Shown here: one piece after another, positions 10,001-17,877 of the stretch
Layout: each line of letters starts with the position of its first letter
How positions within the stretch are numbered: the stretch's first letter is position 1
Source: Aquimonas sp002352135
Lineage (GTDB): Bacteria; Pseudomonadota; Gammaproteobacteria; Xanthomonadales; Xanthomonadaceae
Direction: 5' to 3'
Length of the DNA: 59,125 bases
NCBI GenBank assembly: GCA_035440755.1
Contig: DAORND010000010.1
Coordinates: 1 to 59,125 of the forward strand
Notes under the pieces: generated by a model
Seen by the model: the letters and a program-made list of their open reading frames with translations, nothing else
Database searches by the model: none
Told to the model about the DNA's origin: nothing
Position numbers and translations under genes: made by a program

Positions 10001-10732
10001 CGATTGTTTCAATCCGCCGTCCATCTGGATGCCACCAGACTCGACGCCTGACAGCACACCGCCGGCAATCCAGAAGAGTCGCCGTCCCTCCTCCTGGGAC
10101 ACCACGCTGACTAAGCGATCACAGACGTCGATCAGTCGTCGCAAGTTGGCATCCGGTTCCGTTCCTTTAAACCACCGCAACAACGCGACCTGAAACTGTC
10201 CTCGCGCAACTTTGGCGAGCTGCTGCAGTTCGAGGTCCGGCAATGCGACGGTCGGCCCCGCCGCAGACAGAGGCATGGGACAGGTGATATCCGGCGCAAA
10301 AAGCGCACTTTCAGTGAGCTCGGTCTCTCCCCGAGACGCGCGCAAGCGATTGAGCAAGGGCAAGAGGACGACCGGAATGTCCTTCTGGCCACTCTGAAGT
10401 CGCTCCAGATAGTCCGGCAGCTGCACTATGCCATCCATCAGCACTTCGTAGGCAACCTCGGGGGCGCTGACCTGCTGCTCCTGGACCGCCGCCGCGAGCT
10501 GCTCCATTTCCTCCGTTACCAGCGCGGCTCCGTACAGCTCCACCATCCGCAGAGTGCCTTGGACCTGATGCAGATAGGTCGCGCAAAAGCGCATCTGGCT
10601 GACGTCGCTCGGATCGCTGATATACGCCTCAAGCGCATGCCTAGCGAGCTTCAACGTTTCGTCCAGTTCGCCTTTGACCCAATTAAGGGTGGTGAAATCG
10701 ATGTCTTCTTGCAGCCTCATGCCGGCTCTCAT
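4025..10732 (-). CDS. chpA: Hybrid chemosensory histidine kinase of twitching motility (ChpA/PilL)
   Basis: 2235 residues; the start ATG at 10732 abuts the stop of the upstream methyltransferase, and an ATG four codons in is an alternative. This is the CheA-type kinase that phosphorylates PilG and PilH. In order: an N-terminal FimL-like segment with His55 in HQVQGTLRM; histidine phosphotransfer (HPt) domains with His714 (HTLKGSGR), His1025 (HTINGAFAM, degenerate) and His1465 (HTLKGGARMAG); a dimerisation helix pair near 1620-1720; an ATPase domain with the N box around 1817 (HMLRNALAHGIE) and DDGRGM at 1861-1866; a CheW-like domain (about 1955-2085); and a C-terminal receiver with Asp2160 (LLDIEMPRMDG). 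Long acidic linkers rich in Asp, Glu, Ser and Ala separate the HPt domains. Architecture and size match ChpA/PilL, with fewer clear HPt repeats than in P. aeruginosa. The catalytic residues look intact. Confidence 0.95.
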   Translation of the reverse strand: MRAGMRLQEDIDFTTLNWVKGELDETLKLARHALEAYISDPSDVSQMRFCATYLHQVQGTLRMVELYGAALVTEEMEQLAAAVQEQQVSAPEVAYEVLMDGIVQLPDYLERLQSGQKDIPVVLLPLLNRLRASRGETELTESALFAPDITCPMPLSAAGPTVALPDLELQQLAKVARGQFQVALLRWFKGTEPDANLRRLIDVCDRLVSVVSQEEGRRLFWIAGGVLSGVESGGIQMDGGLKQSVGRVEREIKHLSEAGDTGFRVDPPRELTRNLLFFAAHANPDNARTAELKQVYGLTALIPSQEEVASAQDSMGGVNATLFGTVAGNIKEDLLRVKDALDLFLRRADRQPQDLAPQLPVLDSLADTLAMLGAGVAQRIIQDQHDVLARIVRGERNADESLMLDIAGALLHAESLLDDRSLQNAVRGDEHDSDSAVPLGEQRKVMEAVLKEAQANFGQAKQCFVAFVESNWDHAQLGDVPRLISEVMGAMRMLEVPLAAELLEAVARFSDTELLRMRRVPNGQQMDTLADSLAGLEYFLEALREHRAGREKILSGVQRSLELLGYWPLDGLASHSADAVIEQDDDVAGGEDTLGLEVPVAVAHAAESPVDDMESAVVDALPDTTQSSEFVEPVSAQPEKPASAESVQTLAPVRHLAAELSGFQLGGEDIDEEIRDVFVEEVQEEIDNLGQLLPVWVASPDNMELVKPIRRVFHTLKGSGRLVGAATLGEFSWRIENMLNRVLDQSIAPSAEVQHLVRAALDVLPSLLGALRGETGLWADVEGIQNTADALAAGEHRFYVAQPLSETPVVVDAVGDSIASECLREVSDDLELIAVDAANQPPTALSGMPTEDVEAAPDEIAALHNDVAHGSETGATLEFSTIDTSGDALELDESAPSRIETDPPLLNELMPATLDEEQTLTADGQSSIDSMVLQALDLPADGVLEVELSNASAELDEVSPDLEPVASSDIDGSSGSPATTAHIDPDLFEILRPEVLGHLETIDAYVASCWLQPRNVDDALLRAVHTINGAFAMTEVDTVVELTAPLEGYIKRLLGMMAAPSDDGVALIQSAADALRHYLVALSDSAQLLPSYAELVTALCAARDQLPEPGPIVMPEDSSHEDENQGVDPDVVESLGDRVETQPLALDEAMLHGEQLQAVDGISSFGELNFGSELDAHAAMPEADAFAPAELHGLNVIETEGDGRAPFWEEAGAQSTAPEVPSGLTTDELLDAADAEAMLSRLSSELGEEVGINQRADEAIVGESQTSEAEVVDDLTSLFVDVVEPSSFDDSLITADLEDSLSLPQTEATEATSRWVDLSATVDAEDSRVGATSDLEIQGWEETIDEPDSSSALAEPFVVAGVTQDPAIETVATSEFNDTVVVETEPSQRLDLGGGAESVETRRFDIPAEMDVEGDLDTTDVDLDLLDVFMEEGVDILDHADGVLAQLRETPDQQAPVVSLQRDLHTLKGGARMAGLAPIGDLAHVMESLLEAVAHGSRDLGTFGIEVLERGFDRLHQMVARVGQRQAIQPPTYLLETVEYLLHGELPSFVDVQMGDVSRPVETDTDSTTSAAELSTRTGQNLSADVPEPSVGLPAADASKRKLPPPIRSVAIETALDEDDTGTKAPQEQIRIRADLLDRLVNYAGEVAIYRARLEQQLGSFRGNLGELDQTTSRLREQLRKLEIETEAQILSRYQRQQDEGDAEFDPLELDRFSTLQQLSRALSESAADIVNLQHTLEDLTRQYETLLLQQSRVSSDLQEGLMRTRMVPFDSLVPRLRRILRQTSSELGLKAQLRVDGAQGEMDRNILERMTAPLEHMLRNALAHGIETPEQRLAKGKPEEGTIRITVAREASEVLIRVADDGRGMSRDVIRRKAIERGLMKPDAQLTDRDIYGFILESGFSTAESVSKVAGRGVGMDVVYSEIRQLGGSLHIESSEGQGSEFIIRLPFTLAVTQAVFVKIGETTFAVPITSVQGVSRIDRAELEKQQASGSPTFRYAGEDYGIHDLGILLGQAPARAADSLQVPLLLARSGDQRAAICVDNVLGSREIVVKSTGPQVSSIPGIFGATMMGDGRVVIILDLAPMVRRAIAASDAGVLPIAHEQEDARRVPLVMVVDDSITMRKVTSRVLERHGLEVATAKDGVDAIEKLVDRVPDVMLLDIEMPRMDGYELATHMRNDARLKSVPIIMITSRTGDKHRQRAFEIGVDRYLGKPYQESDLMRNVQEILQGKRERRH

Positions 10733-11605
10733 TCATGGATTGCGGAGAAACGCCAGTGTTTGGCGTCCACCGGTTCGGGTGAGCTGCGGGTGGCTCCAGC
10801 CGGTAACCTCACCGACACCGAGCACAAGCAGGCCGCTAGGCCGCAGCAAGCGAGCCAGACCGTCAAGCAACTCACCGCGCCGCTCCCGCGCGAAATAGAT
10901 CATGACGTTCTGACAAAAAATCAGGTCCAACTGACGAAACGGAGCGCGCGTTGCATGCAACAGGTTTACTCTCGCGAACCCCACGCGTTTGCGCAAACGC
11001 TCGTGGATCGTGAAAGTCTCCATATCACTGCGTCGCAGACAGGACTCCCAATACTCAACCGGAATCTCTTGCATTCGAGACACCGGATAGTGCGCTTTCT
11101 TCGCCACGCCAAGTGCTGGCTGGCTGACATCTGTGGCAGTGATACCGAAACGACGCGGTGGATTCTGCTGTGAAAGCACGGAATCGAGCAGCATTGCGAT
11201 GCTGAAAGCCTCTTCTCCAGTTGAACAGCCAACCGACAACCCGTGCAGCGCTTGGTCATCCGCAGTACGTTCGATCCACTGCGGCAGCCACTCTTCGCCG
11301 ATCAACTGGAACGAAGGTTGATGCCGGAAAAAATGCGTTTCATGAACGGTGAGGTGATCTACCAACGCAGCCCATTCGACACGACCGCGAACGCCGTCGA
11401 GCAACTCCTCGTAATACAAGGCAAATTCGGTATGCCCAGCCTCACGCATACGTCGCCGCAACCCAGAAAGCAGGAAAGGCTTGCGCTCAGGCGGCACGGT
11501 CACACCCGTGCGGGACTCAAGCAGACGCACCCAACGCTCGAACTCGGCGTCTTCCATACGCATCGGTTCGAGCGAAATATTGAGTGGGCTGAAAGCCATC
11601 GACAT
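10733..11605 (-). CDS. pilK: CheR-type receptor methyltransferase (PilK-like)
   Basis: 290 residues. CheR enzymes transfer methyl groups from S-adenosylmethionine to glutamates of chemoreceptors; here the expected substrate is PilJ. The N-terminal helical domain (ERKPFLLSGLRRRMREAG) is followed by HETHFFR, a form of the family NETxFFR motif. The SAM-binding segment is LSVGCSTGEEAFSIAM near residues 122-137, and FCQNVMIYF matches the family FCRNVLIYF signature. AAGG lies just before the start ATG at 11605; a second ATG two codons in is possible. The gene ends directly against the chpA start, and pilJ lies 27 bases upstream, so the three are surely cotranscribed. The symbol follows position and family. 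Confidence 0.88.
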   Translation of the reverse strand: MSMAFSPLNISLEPMRMEDAEFERWVRLLESRTGVTVPPERKPFLLSGLRRRMREAGHTEFALYYEELLDGVRGRVEWAALVDHLTVHETHFFRHQPSFQLIGEEWLPQWIERTADDQALHGLSVGCSTGEEAFSIAMLLDSVLSQQNPPRRFGITATDVSQPALGVAKKAHYPVSRMQEIPVEYWESCLRRSDMETFTIHERLRKRVGFARVNLLHATRAPFRQLDLIFCQNVMIYFARERRGELLDGLARLLRPSGLLVLGVGEVTGWSHPQLTRTGGRQTLAFLRNP

Positions 11606-11632
11606 GCCTTACCGGTCTCCTGTGGGTCAGTC

Positions 11633-13678
11633 TCAACCTGGCAGTTTGAAGTCGGCGACCGAGCGGCGCAGGTCGGCGGCGAGCTGTGCGAGGTTTCCAA
11701 TCGACTCTGCGGTCTGGCTGGCGCCCATGGAGGTCTGGCTGGTGATTTCCTGAATCACGTTCATCGTCGACGAGATATTGGTCGCCGCCGCCGACTGCTG
11801 TCGCGCTGCTTCGGAGATGTTCTGAATCAGGTCCGCCAAGTCGTTCGAAACCTTTTCAATCTCACCCAGTGCCAAGCCCGCGTCTTCCGCCAAACGCGCA
11901 CCGGCAACCACTTCGGCCGTGGTCTGTTCCATCGACGAAACCGCTTCGTTGGTATCGGCCTGAATCGTCTGCACCAGCGTTTCGATTCGCTTGGTCGCGT
12001 TCGAGGCACGTTCTGCTAGGCGTTGCACTTCGTCGGCCACGACCGCGAATCCTCGACCCGCTTCACCGGCCGATGCCGCCTGAATTGCCGCGTTCAGCGC
12101 CAGAATGTTGGTCTGCTCGGAAATGTCGTTAATCAGTTCAACGATGGATCCAATTTCCTGCGAGGATTCACCCAGTCGCTTGATTCGCTTCGATGTTTCC
12201 TGAATCTGATCACGAATCGAGTCCATGCCCTGAATGGTCTGGCGCACCACCTCCGCACCCTTTGCTGCAATCTGCACTGATCGCTGCGCCACGTCGGCCG
12301 ACTCGGCGGAGTTTTTCGACACCTCGTCGATGGACACGGCGATTTCGTTGATGGCCGCGGAGGCAGAGGTGATCTGCTGTGCCTGATGCTCCGCCGCTTC
12401 GGCCAGGTGCATCGCTGTCGCCTGGGTTTCCTGCGCGGCTGCGGCCACTTGCACGGCGGTCTCGTTAATGGTCTGTACCAGGCTGCGCAGCGCTTCGACC
12501 GCGAAGTTGATCGAGTCAGCAATCGCTCCGGTGATGTCTTCTGTCACCGTCGCTCGCACCGTCAGATCGCCTTCTGCCAACGATCCCATCTCATCCAGCA
12601 AGCGCAGAATGGCTTCCTGATTTCGTTGGTTGAGTTCTTGCGTCACCGCGAACCGACGGGTCTGATCGCGATACAAGCTGTACAACAGACCGGCCAGACC
12701 AAACACTGCAAGGGCACCGGCCGCCACACCCAAGGTCAAACTTGGGAACGCGCGTGAGTCCGGCATGGCGTCAATGGCAGTATTGAGCGCGCGAGCCTTC
12801 GCGAGGAGCTGCTCGGACTCAACGAAGATGGTGTCCGAAGACTCCTTCACTTCAAACAGCTGCGTCGACGCATCAAGAATGAACTCGACGTCCTGTTTGG
12901 CCTTGGCAAACCCTTCAGCAACACGGCCGAGTGCCTGCCGGCCAGCGCCGGAGTCAACGCGGCGAATACCTTGATCAGCGCTACCGCTATCCAAACCCAC
13001 CAGAACCTGACCAAACATGCTGTAGTCGCGGGAGAAGCGATCCGCCGCCGACACAGCGGCCGCACCGCCTTGCAGAATCTGCGTCACGTAGCGCAGCATG
13101 CGATCTGCAAGGACGATCTGTCGAACGGCGATGTAAATCTGTGTACTGGGCGCGCCAGACTCGCTCATCGCTCGAACGACCTCATCCATCTGCGCCTGCA
13201 GCTGCGGAACGCTGGCTGAAAACGCGCTGGCAGAGTCGGCGAGATTGAGCACCAACTCCTTACGACTCAGAATCTTCTCGGCGTTCTCGCTCACAGGGCC
13301 CCACGTGGCGACCAGCTCATTCAATTGCTTTTCAACGCTTACTCCGCCTCGAGAGCCAGCAAAGGACGGGAGCCCTGAGACAGCATCGCCTTTCTTGAGT
13401 TTGTCGAGTGCGCTTTGAATCGAAGTCCGGGTCGCTGCCAACATGTCAAACGACTCGTAACCGCCAGACGCCGCTTCCTGCGCGAACTTCGCAATCTGCT
13501 GCGACTCCACCTGGACCTGCGAAACCAGGCTGCGCGCCTCACCTTCTTCTGACGAATACGTCGCCGCAACGTAGAAATTGACGATCAGGAAAACCATCGC
13601 GACGACAAGAATCAAGATCCAGAAGTTCAGTGCGCCGCGTCGTTCCTTCGCACCCACTGCGCCGATGTTTGTGCTCAT
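11633..13678 (-). CDS. pilJ: Methyl-accepting chemotaxis protein PilJ
   Basis: 681 residues from ATG 13678, preceded by GTGAGGG at good spacing; an in-frame GTG at 13690 overlaps that ribosome-binding site and is unlikely. PilJ is the inner-membrane receptor of the Pil-Chp system. It has one membrane segment near residues 16-38, a periplasmic domain of about 270 residues, a second membrane segment near 313-334, a HAMP region, and a long cytoplasmic coiled coil. The signalling tip contains VVADEVQRLAERA near residues 545-560, and several Glu/Gln-rich heptads are candidate methylation sites. Both adaptation enzymes (PilK-like and ChpB) are encoded just downstream. Family knowledge: PilJ senses pilus state or pilin and controls ChpA. 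Confidence 0.93.
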   Translation of the reverse strand: MSTNIGAVGAKERRGALNFWILILVVAMVFLIVNFYVAATYSSEEGEARSLVSQVQVESQQIAKFAQEAASGGYESFDMLAATRTSIQSALDKLKKGDAVSGLPSFAGSRGGVSVEKQLNELVATWGPVSENAEKILSRKELVLNLADSASAFSASVPQLQAQMDEVVRAMSESGAPSTQIYIAVRQIVLADRMLRYVTQILQGGAAAVSAADRFSRDYSMFGQVLVGLDSGSADQGIRRVDSGAGRQALGRVAEGFAKAKQDVEFILDASTQLFEVKESSDTIFVESEQLLAKARALNTAIDAMPDSRAFPSLTLGVAAGALAVFGLAGLLYSLYRDQTRRFAVTQELNQRNQEAILRLLDEMGSLAEGDLTVRATVTEDITGAIADSINFAVEALRSLVQTINETAVQVAAAAQETQATAMHLAEAAEHQAQQITSASAAINEIAVSIDEVSKNSAESADVAQRSVQIAAKGAEVVRQTIQGMDSIRDQIQETSKRIKRLGESSQEIGSIVELINDISEQTNILALNAAIQAASAGEAGRGFAVVADEVQRLAERASNATKRIETLVQTIQADTNEAVSSMEQTTAEVVAGARLAEDAGLALGEIEKVSNDLADLIQNISEAARQQSAAATNISSTMNVIQEITSQTSMGASQTAESIGNLAQLAADLRRSVADFKLPG

Positions 13679-13796
13679 ACGTACCCTCACCCGAAATTAA
13701 AACGCTTGACTGTCGTGCAGTCTGGAACAATTCCTTGGCATCTGCCGCTTCCGCACGACGAGGCCACACTCGAACGACCCGATGCGATTGAGCAGG

Positions 13797-14345
13797 TTAC
13801 GCGACCGCGGCCTGTCGAAATTCCACCGTTCTCGCCAACACACCCAGATTGAACACCTTCCACACAGTACCGGCCCACTGAAACGCATCCGTGATGAAGG
13901 ACACATATCGGCCTTCCAGGACTTCTTCCAGCAAGACTCTCTGCCCTTCAACGAAGTTGCGCTGTCCGTACAGTTCGTCGATCAGCACGGCGACGTTTCC
14001 CCCAGGCTGCTTGACCACCAAGGCTCGCATGTTTTCGTGCAGCACCGTCCGCTCACCCTCGAGGAACTGCTTGAGGTCCACCACCGGCAGTAGTGTTCCG
14101 CGCACATTCGCGACGCCCAGAAGCCAAGACTGAGCACCAGGAACGGGTGTCAGGACAGGCACGGTCAACAGTTCGGCGATATCCGTAATGCTTGACGCAA
14201 GTTGATGGTTACCAATCCGGTAGCCGATCCCACGCCACAATCCGGGGGTGTCAATCTGCTCGGGAACGCCAGCCACATGATTAAGACTGCGCACTTCGTA
14301 ATCGCGCAGCACATCGAACGGTGAGAACAACGAATCAGACAGCAT
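13797..14345 (-). CDS. pilI: CheW-like adaptor PilI
   Basis: 182 residues with a single CheW-like domain. It couples PilJ to ChpA. Conserved CheW-type segments are visible: the LLGVANVRGTLLPVVDLKQFL stretch (about residues 90-110) is the classic receptor/kinase contact region, followed by VAVLIDELYGQRNF. It lies 7 bases downstream of pilH and 118 bases upstream of the pilJ start. The order pilG-pilH-pilI-pilJ is the same as in other type IV pilus chemosensory clusters. A short N-terminal extension before the domain is also typical of PilI. Confidence 0.92.
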   Translation of the reverse strand: MLSDSLFSPFDVLRDYEVRSLNHVAGVPEQIDTPGLWRGIGYRIGNHQLASSITDIAELLTVPVLTPVPGAQSWLLGVANVRGTLLPVVDLKQFLEGERTVLHENMRALVVKQPGGNVAVLIDELYGQRNFVEGQRVLLEEVLEGRYVSFITDAFQWAGTVWKVFNLGVLARTVEFRQAAVA

Positions 14346-14352
14346 GTCAGCC

Positions 14353-14721
14353 TCAATTTCCGCGAATCAACGCGTTGATCCGGGCCAGCAGATCCGCTTC
14401 TGCCGGCGGTTTGACCACGTAGTCCTTGGCTCCCTGACGCATTCCCCACACACGATCCGTCTCCATCCCCTTGGTGCTGACGATGATGACCGGGATGTGT
14501 TGGGTTTTCGGATCCTTGGAGAGCTGCCGTGTTGCTTGGAACCCGTTCATACCAGGCAGAATGACATCCATGAGCACGAGATCGGGCAAATCCGTCCGAG
14601 CGCGCTCGACACCCGTTTCCGCCGAGTCCGCATGAACAACCTGGTGGCCGTGGCGCTCCAGCAAGCGCGCCATCACATGCGCATCAGTAGGTGAGTCTTC
14701 GATGATGAGAATCCTGGCCAT
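14353..14721 (-). CDS. pilH: Type IV pilus response regulator PilH
   Basis: 122 residues from the ATG giving MARILIIED, the usual PilH N-terminus; an ATG three codons upstream (14730) is closer to the AAGGGG sequence and also possible. It is a stand-alone receiver domain with acidic residues near the N-terminus (IIEDSPTD), phospho-acceptor Asp52 in LVLMDVILPG, a Thr/Ser switch residue in IIVSTKG, and Lys in YVVKPP. It has no output domain. By family knowledge PilH is the CheY-like partner that promotes pilus retraction and acts as a phosphate sink for ChpA. It sits between pilG and pilI in the operon. Confidence 0.93.
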   Translation of the reverse strand: MARILIIEDSPTDAHVMARLLERHGHQVVHADSAETGVERARTDLPDLVLMDVILPGMNGFQATRQLSKDPKTQHIPVIIVSTKGMETDRVWGMRQGAKDYVVKPPAEADLLARINALIRGN

Positions 14722-14772
14722 TGCACTCATTCCCCTTGAGTCGGCGGCGTACGGGAGTATCGGTGCGAGGCG

Positions 14773-15174
14773 CTACTGGCGACCCACATGTCGCCGAATG
14801 GCCGACAGCAGTTCGTCACGCGTGAACGGCTTGGTCAAATACTCTTCTGAACCGACGACACGACCGCGAGCCTTATCAAAAAGACCGTCCTTGGAAGACA
14901 GCATGATGACCGGCGTGCTTCGGAAGACATGGTTGTTCTTGATCAGCGCGCAGGTCTGGTAGCCATCCAGCCTCGGCATCATGATGTCAACGAAGATGAT
15001 CTGCGGGTGGTGGTCGGCGATCTTGGAAAGCGCCTCAAAACCATCCGTGGCAGTAACAACATCGCAGCCTTCTCGTTTGAGCAGGGTCTCCGCTGTGCGC
15101 CGGATCGTCTTGGAGTCATCGATCACCATGACCTTCAAGCCCGCCAGCGGCCCGTTTGCTTCCTGTTGTTCCAT
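14773..15174 (-). CDS. pilG: Type IV pilus response regulator PilG
   Basis: 133 residues from ATG 15174, which has GGGGGAAC a few bases upstream; this length fits known PilG proteins, whereas a longer frame to 15219 does not. It is a single receiver domain: VIDDSKTIRR holds the acidic pocket, Asp63 in IIFVDIMMPRLDG is the phospho-acceptor, SSKD carries the switch Ser, and YLTKPF the conserved Lys. PilG is the CheY-like regulator that drives pilus extension when phosphorylated by ChpA. It is the first gene of the minus-strand chemosensory operon; a candidate promoter lies at 15228-15256. The gshB transcript diverges from the same intergenic region. Confidence 0.93.
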   Translation of the reverse strand: MEQQEANGPLAGLKVMVIDDSKTIRRTAETLLKREGCDVVTATDGFEALSKIADHHPQIIFVDIMMPRLDGYQTCALIKNNHVFRSTPVIMLSSKDGLFDKARGRVVGSEEYLTKPFTRDELLSAIRRHVGRQ

Positions 15175-15227
15175 TGAGTTCCCCCGAGGGCTTTCCAGCG
15201 TGCTTCCGGCACGCATCATCGAAACGC

Positions 15228-15256
15228 TATATCCCAGCGATGCCGCCTGCTGTCAA
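15228..15256 (-). promoter_or_regulatory. Candidate sigma-70 promoter of the pilG operon
   Basis: On the minus strand a perfect -35 TTGACA (15251-15256) is followed after 17 bases by GATATA (15228-15233), a weak -10. Shifting to TATAGC gives a better -10 with a 19-base spacer. Transcription would begin about 50 bases before the pilG ATG. This is prediction by eye only. Confidence 0.45.
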
Positions 15257-15429
15257 GACGAAACGGCACTTCCAACGGATGCCCCCCCGACATCCACACC
15301 TAGAAACTTCCACCATCGGCTCCCGGAAATGACGCCTAGAAAAGGACAGCCCGCGATGTGTTGCTAGTATAGCCACAGCTAGTTGCATCCCGATTCAATC
15401 GCAGAAAAATCTTTGCAGGAACGAAGTAC

Positions 15430-16377
15430 ATGGGCTTGGATGTTGCCGTATTGATGGACCCAATCGAGTCCATCTCGATCAAAAAGGACTCCACCTTCGC
15501 CATGTTGCTGGAGGCGCAAGGCCGTGGGCATCGGCTGCATTACCTGACCCAGCGCAGCCTATCGATTCGCGACGGCAAACCATATGCCCGCATGCGACCG
15601 CTGAAGGTTGCCGATGATCCCACCGGCTGGTTTGAGCTTGGCCTCGAACAGCTTGCCCCGCTGGAAAGCCTCGATGTGATCCTGCTACGCAAGGATCCGC
15701 CGTTCGACAGCCAGTTTCTCTATGACACGCAGGTAATGGATCTCGCCAAGCGTGACGGCGTGTTGGTCGTCAACGACCCACAAGGGCTGCGCGATCTCAA
15801 CGAAAAACTCGCCGCTTTGCTGTTCCCTCAGTGCATTCCCACCACGCTGGTTTCGCGAGATGCAGACGAACTGCGCAGATTCATCAGCGCAGAGGGTGAT
15901 TGCGTGCTCAAGCCACTGGACGGCATGGGTGGACGTTCGATTTTTCGTGCCCGCGGAGCGGATGACAACCTGAACGTCATTCTGGAAACGCTGACCGTTG
16001 GCGGGTCCCAATTCGCATTGGCGCAGAGATTCCTTCCGGAGATCGCACGTGGCGACAAGCGAATCCTGTTGATCAACGGTGAGCCCGTCGACTTCGCCTT
16101 AGCCCGCATACCGACGGGCAGCGACTTTCGTGGCAACCTGGCCGCAGGCGGGCGTGGCGTTGGTCAAGGACTCTCTGAAAGGGACCGCTGGATTGCGTCC
16201 CAAGTGGGGCCGGAGATGCGACGTCGAGGTATGCTGTTTGTCGGCATTGATGTGATCGGCGACTATCTGACTGAGGTCAACGTCACCTCGCCAACGTGCA
16301 TCCGCGAACTCGATGCTCAGTTCAACTTGAATATTGCTGGCAGTCTTTTCGACCAGATCGAGCAAATCGTCGCGTGA
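15430..16377 (+). CDS. gshB: Glutathione synthetase
   Basis: 315 residues. GshB joins gamma-glutamylcysteine and glycine with ATP to make glutathione in the cytoplasm. The N-terminus (VAVLMDPIESISIKKDSTFAM) is a hallmark of the prokaryotic enzyme, and the ATP-grasp fold follows with DCVLKPLDGMGGRSIF as the ATP-binding loop and FVGIDVIGDYLTEVNVTSP at the metal/phosphate site near the C-terminus. AGGAACGA lies 5 bases upstream of the ATG. The last bases overlap the GTG start of the TonB-type gene (GTGA), so the two are translationally coupled. The position next to pilG is the same as in P. aeruginosa. Confidence 0.95.
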   Translation: MGLDVAVLMDPIESISIKKDSTFAMLLEAQGRGHRLHYLTQRSLSIRDGKPYARMRPLKVADDPTGWFELGLEQLAPLESLDVILLRKDPPFDSQFLYDTQVMDLAKRDGVLVVNDPQGLRDLNEKLAALLFPQCIPTTLVSRDADELRRFISAEGDCVLKPLDGMGGRSIFRARGADDNLNVILETLTVGGSQFALAQRFLPEIARGDKRILLINGEPVDFALARIPTGSDFRGNLAAGGRGVGQGLSERDRWIASQVGPEMRRRGMLFVGIDVIGDYLTEVNVTSPTCIRELDAQFNLNIAGSLFDQIEQIVA

Positions 16378-17252
16378 GCCGATCGCAGCCCCCAGCATCC
16401 CCGAGAGTCACGACCGGTGACCGGCTTGGTGCAACACTGACCCTGTCCATAGTTGGGCATGTGGTCGTGGCGCTCGGCGTTGGGTTCAGCGTTGACCGTC
16501 CAGCTGACCTGCGCCACACGCTCGACGTCATTTTGACCCAGACACGAAGCACGAACGCGCCCGAGAAGGCGGACTTTCTGGCCCAGCACTCCCAGCAAGG
16601 CGGCGGCGACAATCCGACCCCTGAGCGTCCGGCGGAGCCACAGCGCTCGCTCGTCCCCAAACCTGATCCAGGTATCGCTCCAGTCCCCATTGCACCAGGC
16701 TCCCCTCGACCGCAACCGTCGCAACGCACCGCGCTTGTGACGACACAGGCTGATAGTGGAACGAGCGCGGCGAACAGGGAGCAGGTACCCGCCGAGTCCA
16801 AACCACTGCCGAGTAGTCGTGAGCTGATTGAGCACAGCCTGGAGATGGCCAGACTGGCAGCGGAAATTGACCGCCAGTCGGTCGCGTACGCGAAGCGCCC
16901 GAAGCGCAAGTTCGTCTCCGCCAGCACGCAGGAGTTCGAATACGCGAGCTACATGCGGGCTTGGGTCGCCCGAGTCGAGCGCATCGGCAATCTCAACTAT
17001 CCGGATGAGGCGCGACGCCGCAATCTGCACGGGCAACTGGTCATGACGGTCGCAGTGCGGCGGGACGGCAGCATTGAGCGCATCGACATCATTCAGCCCA
17101 GCGGATATCCCATTCTGGACGATGCAGCCCAACGCATCGTGCGTCTGGGTGAACCGTTCGCGCCATTGCCGGAGACCAAGGACGGCACAGACATACTGCA
17201 CATCACCCGCACTTGGCAGTTTCTTCCGGGCAACGTCCTCAGAAACAAATGA
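16374..17252 (+). CDS. TonB-family energy-transducing protein (TonB3-like)
   Basis: 292 residues from a GTG that overlaps the gshB stop. TonB proteins span the inner membrane, reach through the periplasm and pass proton-motive force from ExbBD to the outer membrane. Here residues 1-18 are cytoplasmic, 19-39 form the membrane anchor (ATLTLSIVGHVVVALGVGF), 60-140 are a Pro/Gln/Ser-rich periplasmic spacer, and about 205-290 form the TonB C-terminal domain (YPDEARRRNLHGQLVMTVAV, then a second repeat near PSGYPILDDAAQRIV). No exbB or exbD lies nearby. In P. aeruginosa the gene at this same position, tonB3, is needed for normal twitching motility, so a role in pilus assembly rather than iron uptake is plausible here by synteny. 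Confidence 0.85.
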   Translation: MSRSQPPASPRVTTGDRLGATLTLSIVGHVVVALGVGFSVDRPADLRHTLDVILTQTRSTNAPEKADFLAQHSQQGGGDNPTPERPAEPQRSLVPKPDPGIAPVPIAPGSPRPQPSQRTALVTTQADSGTSAANREQVPAESKPLPSSRELIEHSLEMARLAAEIDRQSVAYAKRPKRKFVSASTQEFEYASYMRAWVARVERIGNLNYPDEARRRNLHGQLVMTVAVRRDGSIERIDIIQPSGYPILDDAAQRIVRLGEPFAPLPETKDGTDILHITRTWQFLPGNVLRNK

Positions 17253-17313
17253 CGCAACGTACTGTGTCACCGGTCGCGTCGTTGGCGCGGCCGTCGACGT
17301 ATACACTGCCCGC

Positions 17314-17877
17314 ATGCCTCAGCCTGATCTCAGCAACCACTTCCTGATCGCCGTCCCCGCACTTGACGATCCGAACTTCTGCGGCGGGGTCACGCTGCTT
17401 TGCCGACATGATGCGGATGGTGCCATGGGCATCCTCATCAATCGCAGCTCGGACATCAGACTTTGTGATGTCTTTGAGCAACTGGGCATCGAAGATCATG
17501 CCGGTGCCCTATCCGCCCAGCACGTGCTGATCGGCGGACCCGTTCATCCAGAACGGGGTTTCGTTCTGCATGGCGATGACGGTCGGGAGTGGGATTCAAG
17601 CTTCCGCGTGTCGGACACGGTGCTCCTGACCACTTCGCGCGACATACTCGACGCGCTGGCGCGCGGCCAAGGTCCCAAGCGTGCTGTGTTGGCCTTGGGG
17701 TGCGCAGGATGGGGCGCTGGGCAATTGGAGTCCGAATTGCAGGATCACGCCTGGCTGACCGCTCCCGCAAGCGACGCCCTGATTTTTGACACCCCTGTTG
17801 CTGAGCGCTGGCAGGCTGCGGCACAGCTGTTGGGTGTCGATCTTCAACAGCTCGCGACTTACGTTGGGCATGCCTGA
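17314..17877 (+). CDS. YqgE/AlgH family protein
   Basis: 187 residues from ATG 17314. It belongs to the UPF0301 (YqgE/AlgH) family: the opening SNHFLIAVPALDDPNF, the GAMGILINR segment and the HVLIGGPVHPERGFVLH motif are characteristic. The biochemical role of the family is not settled; AlgH was named for an effect on alginate regulation in Pseudomonas. It is almost always adjacent to ruvX (yqgF), as here, where the last 8 bases overlap the ruvX start. A 61-base gap separates it from the TonB-type gene. Confidence 0.92.
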   Translation: MPQPDLSNHFLIAVPALDDPNFCGGVTLLCRHDADGAMGILINRSSDIRLCDVFEQLGIEDHAGALSAQHVLIGGPVHPERGFVLHGDDGREWDSSFRVSDTVLLTTSRDILDALARGQGPKRAVLALGCAGWGAGQLESELQDHAWLTAPASDALIFDTPVAERWQAAAQLLGVDLQQLATYVGHA

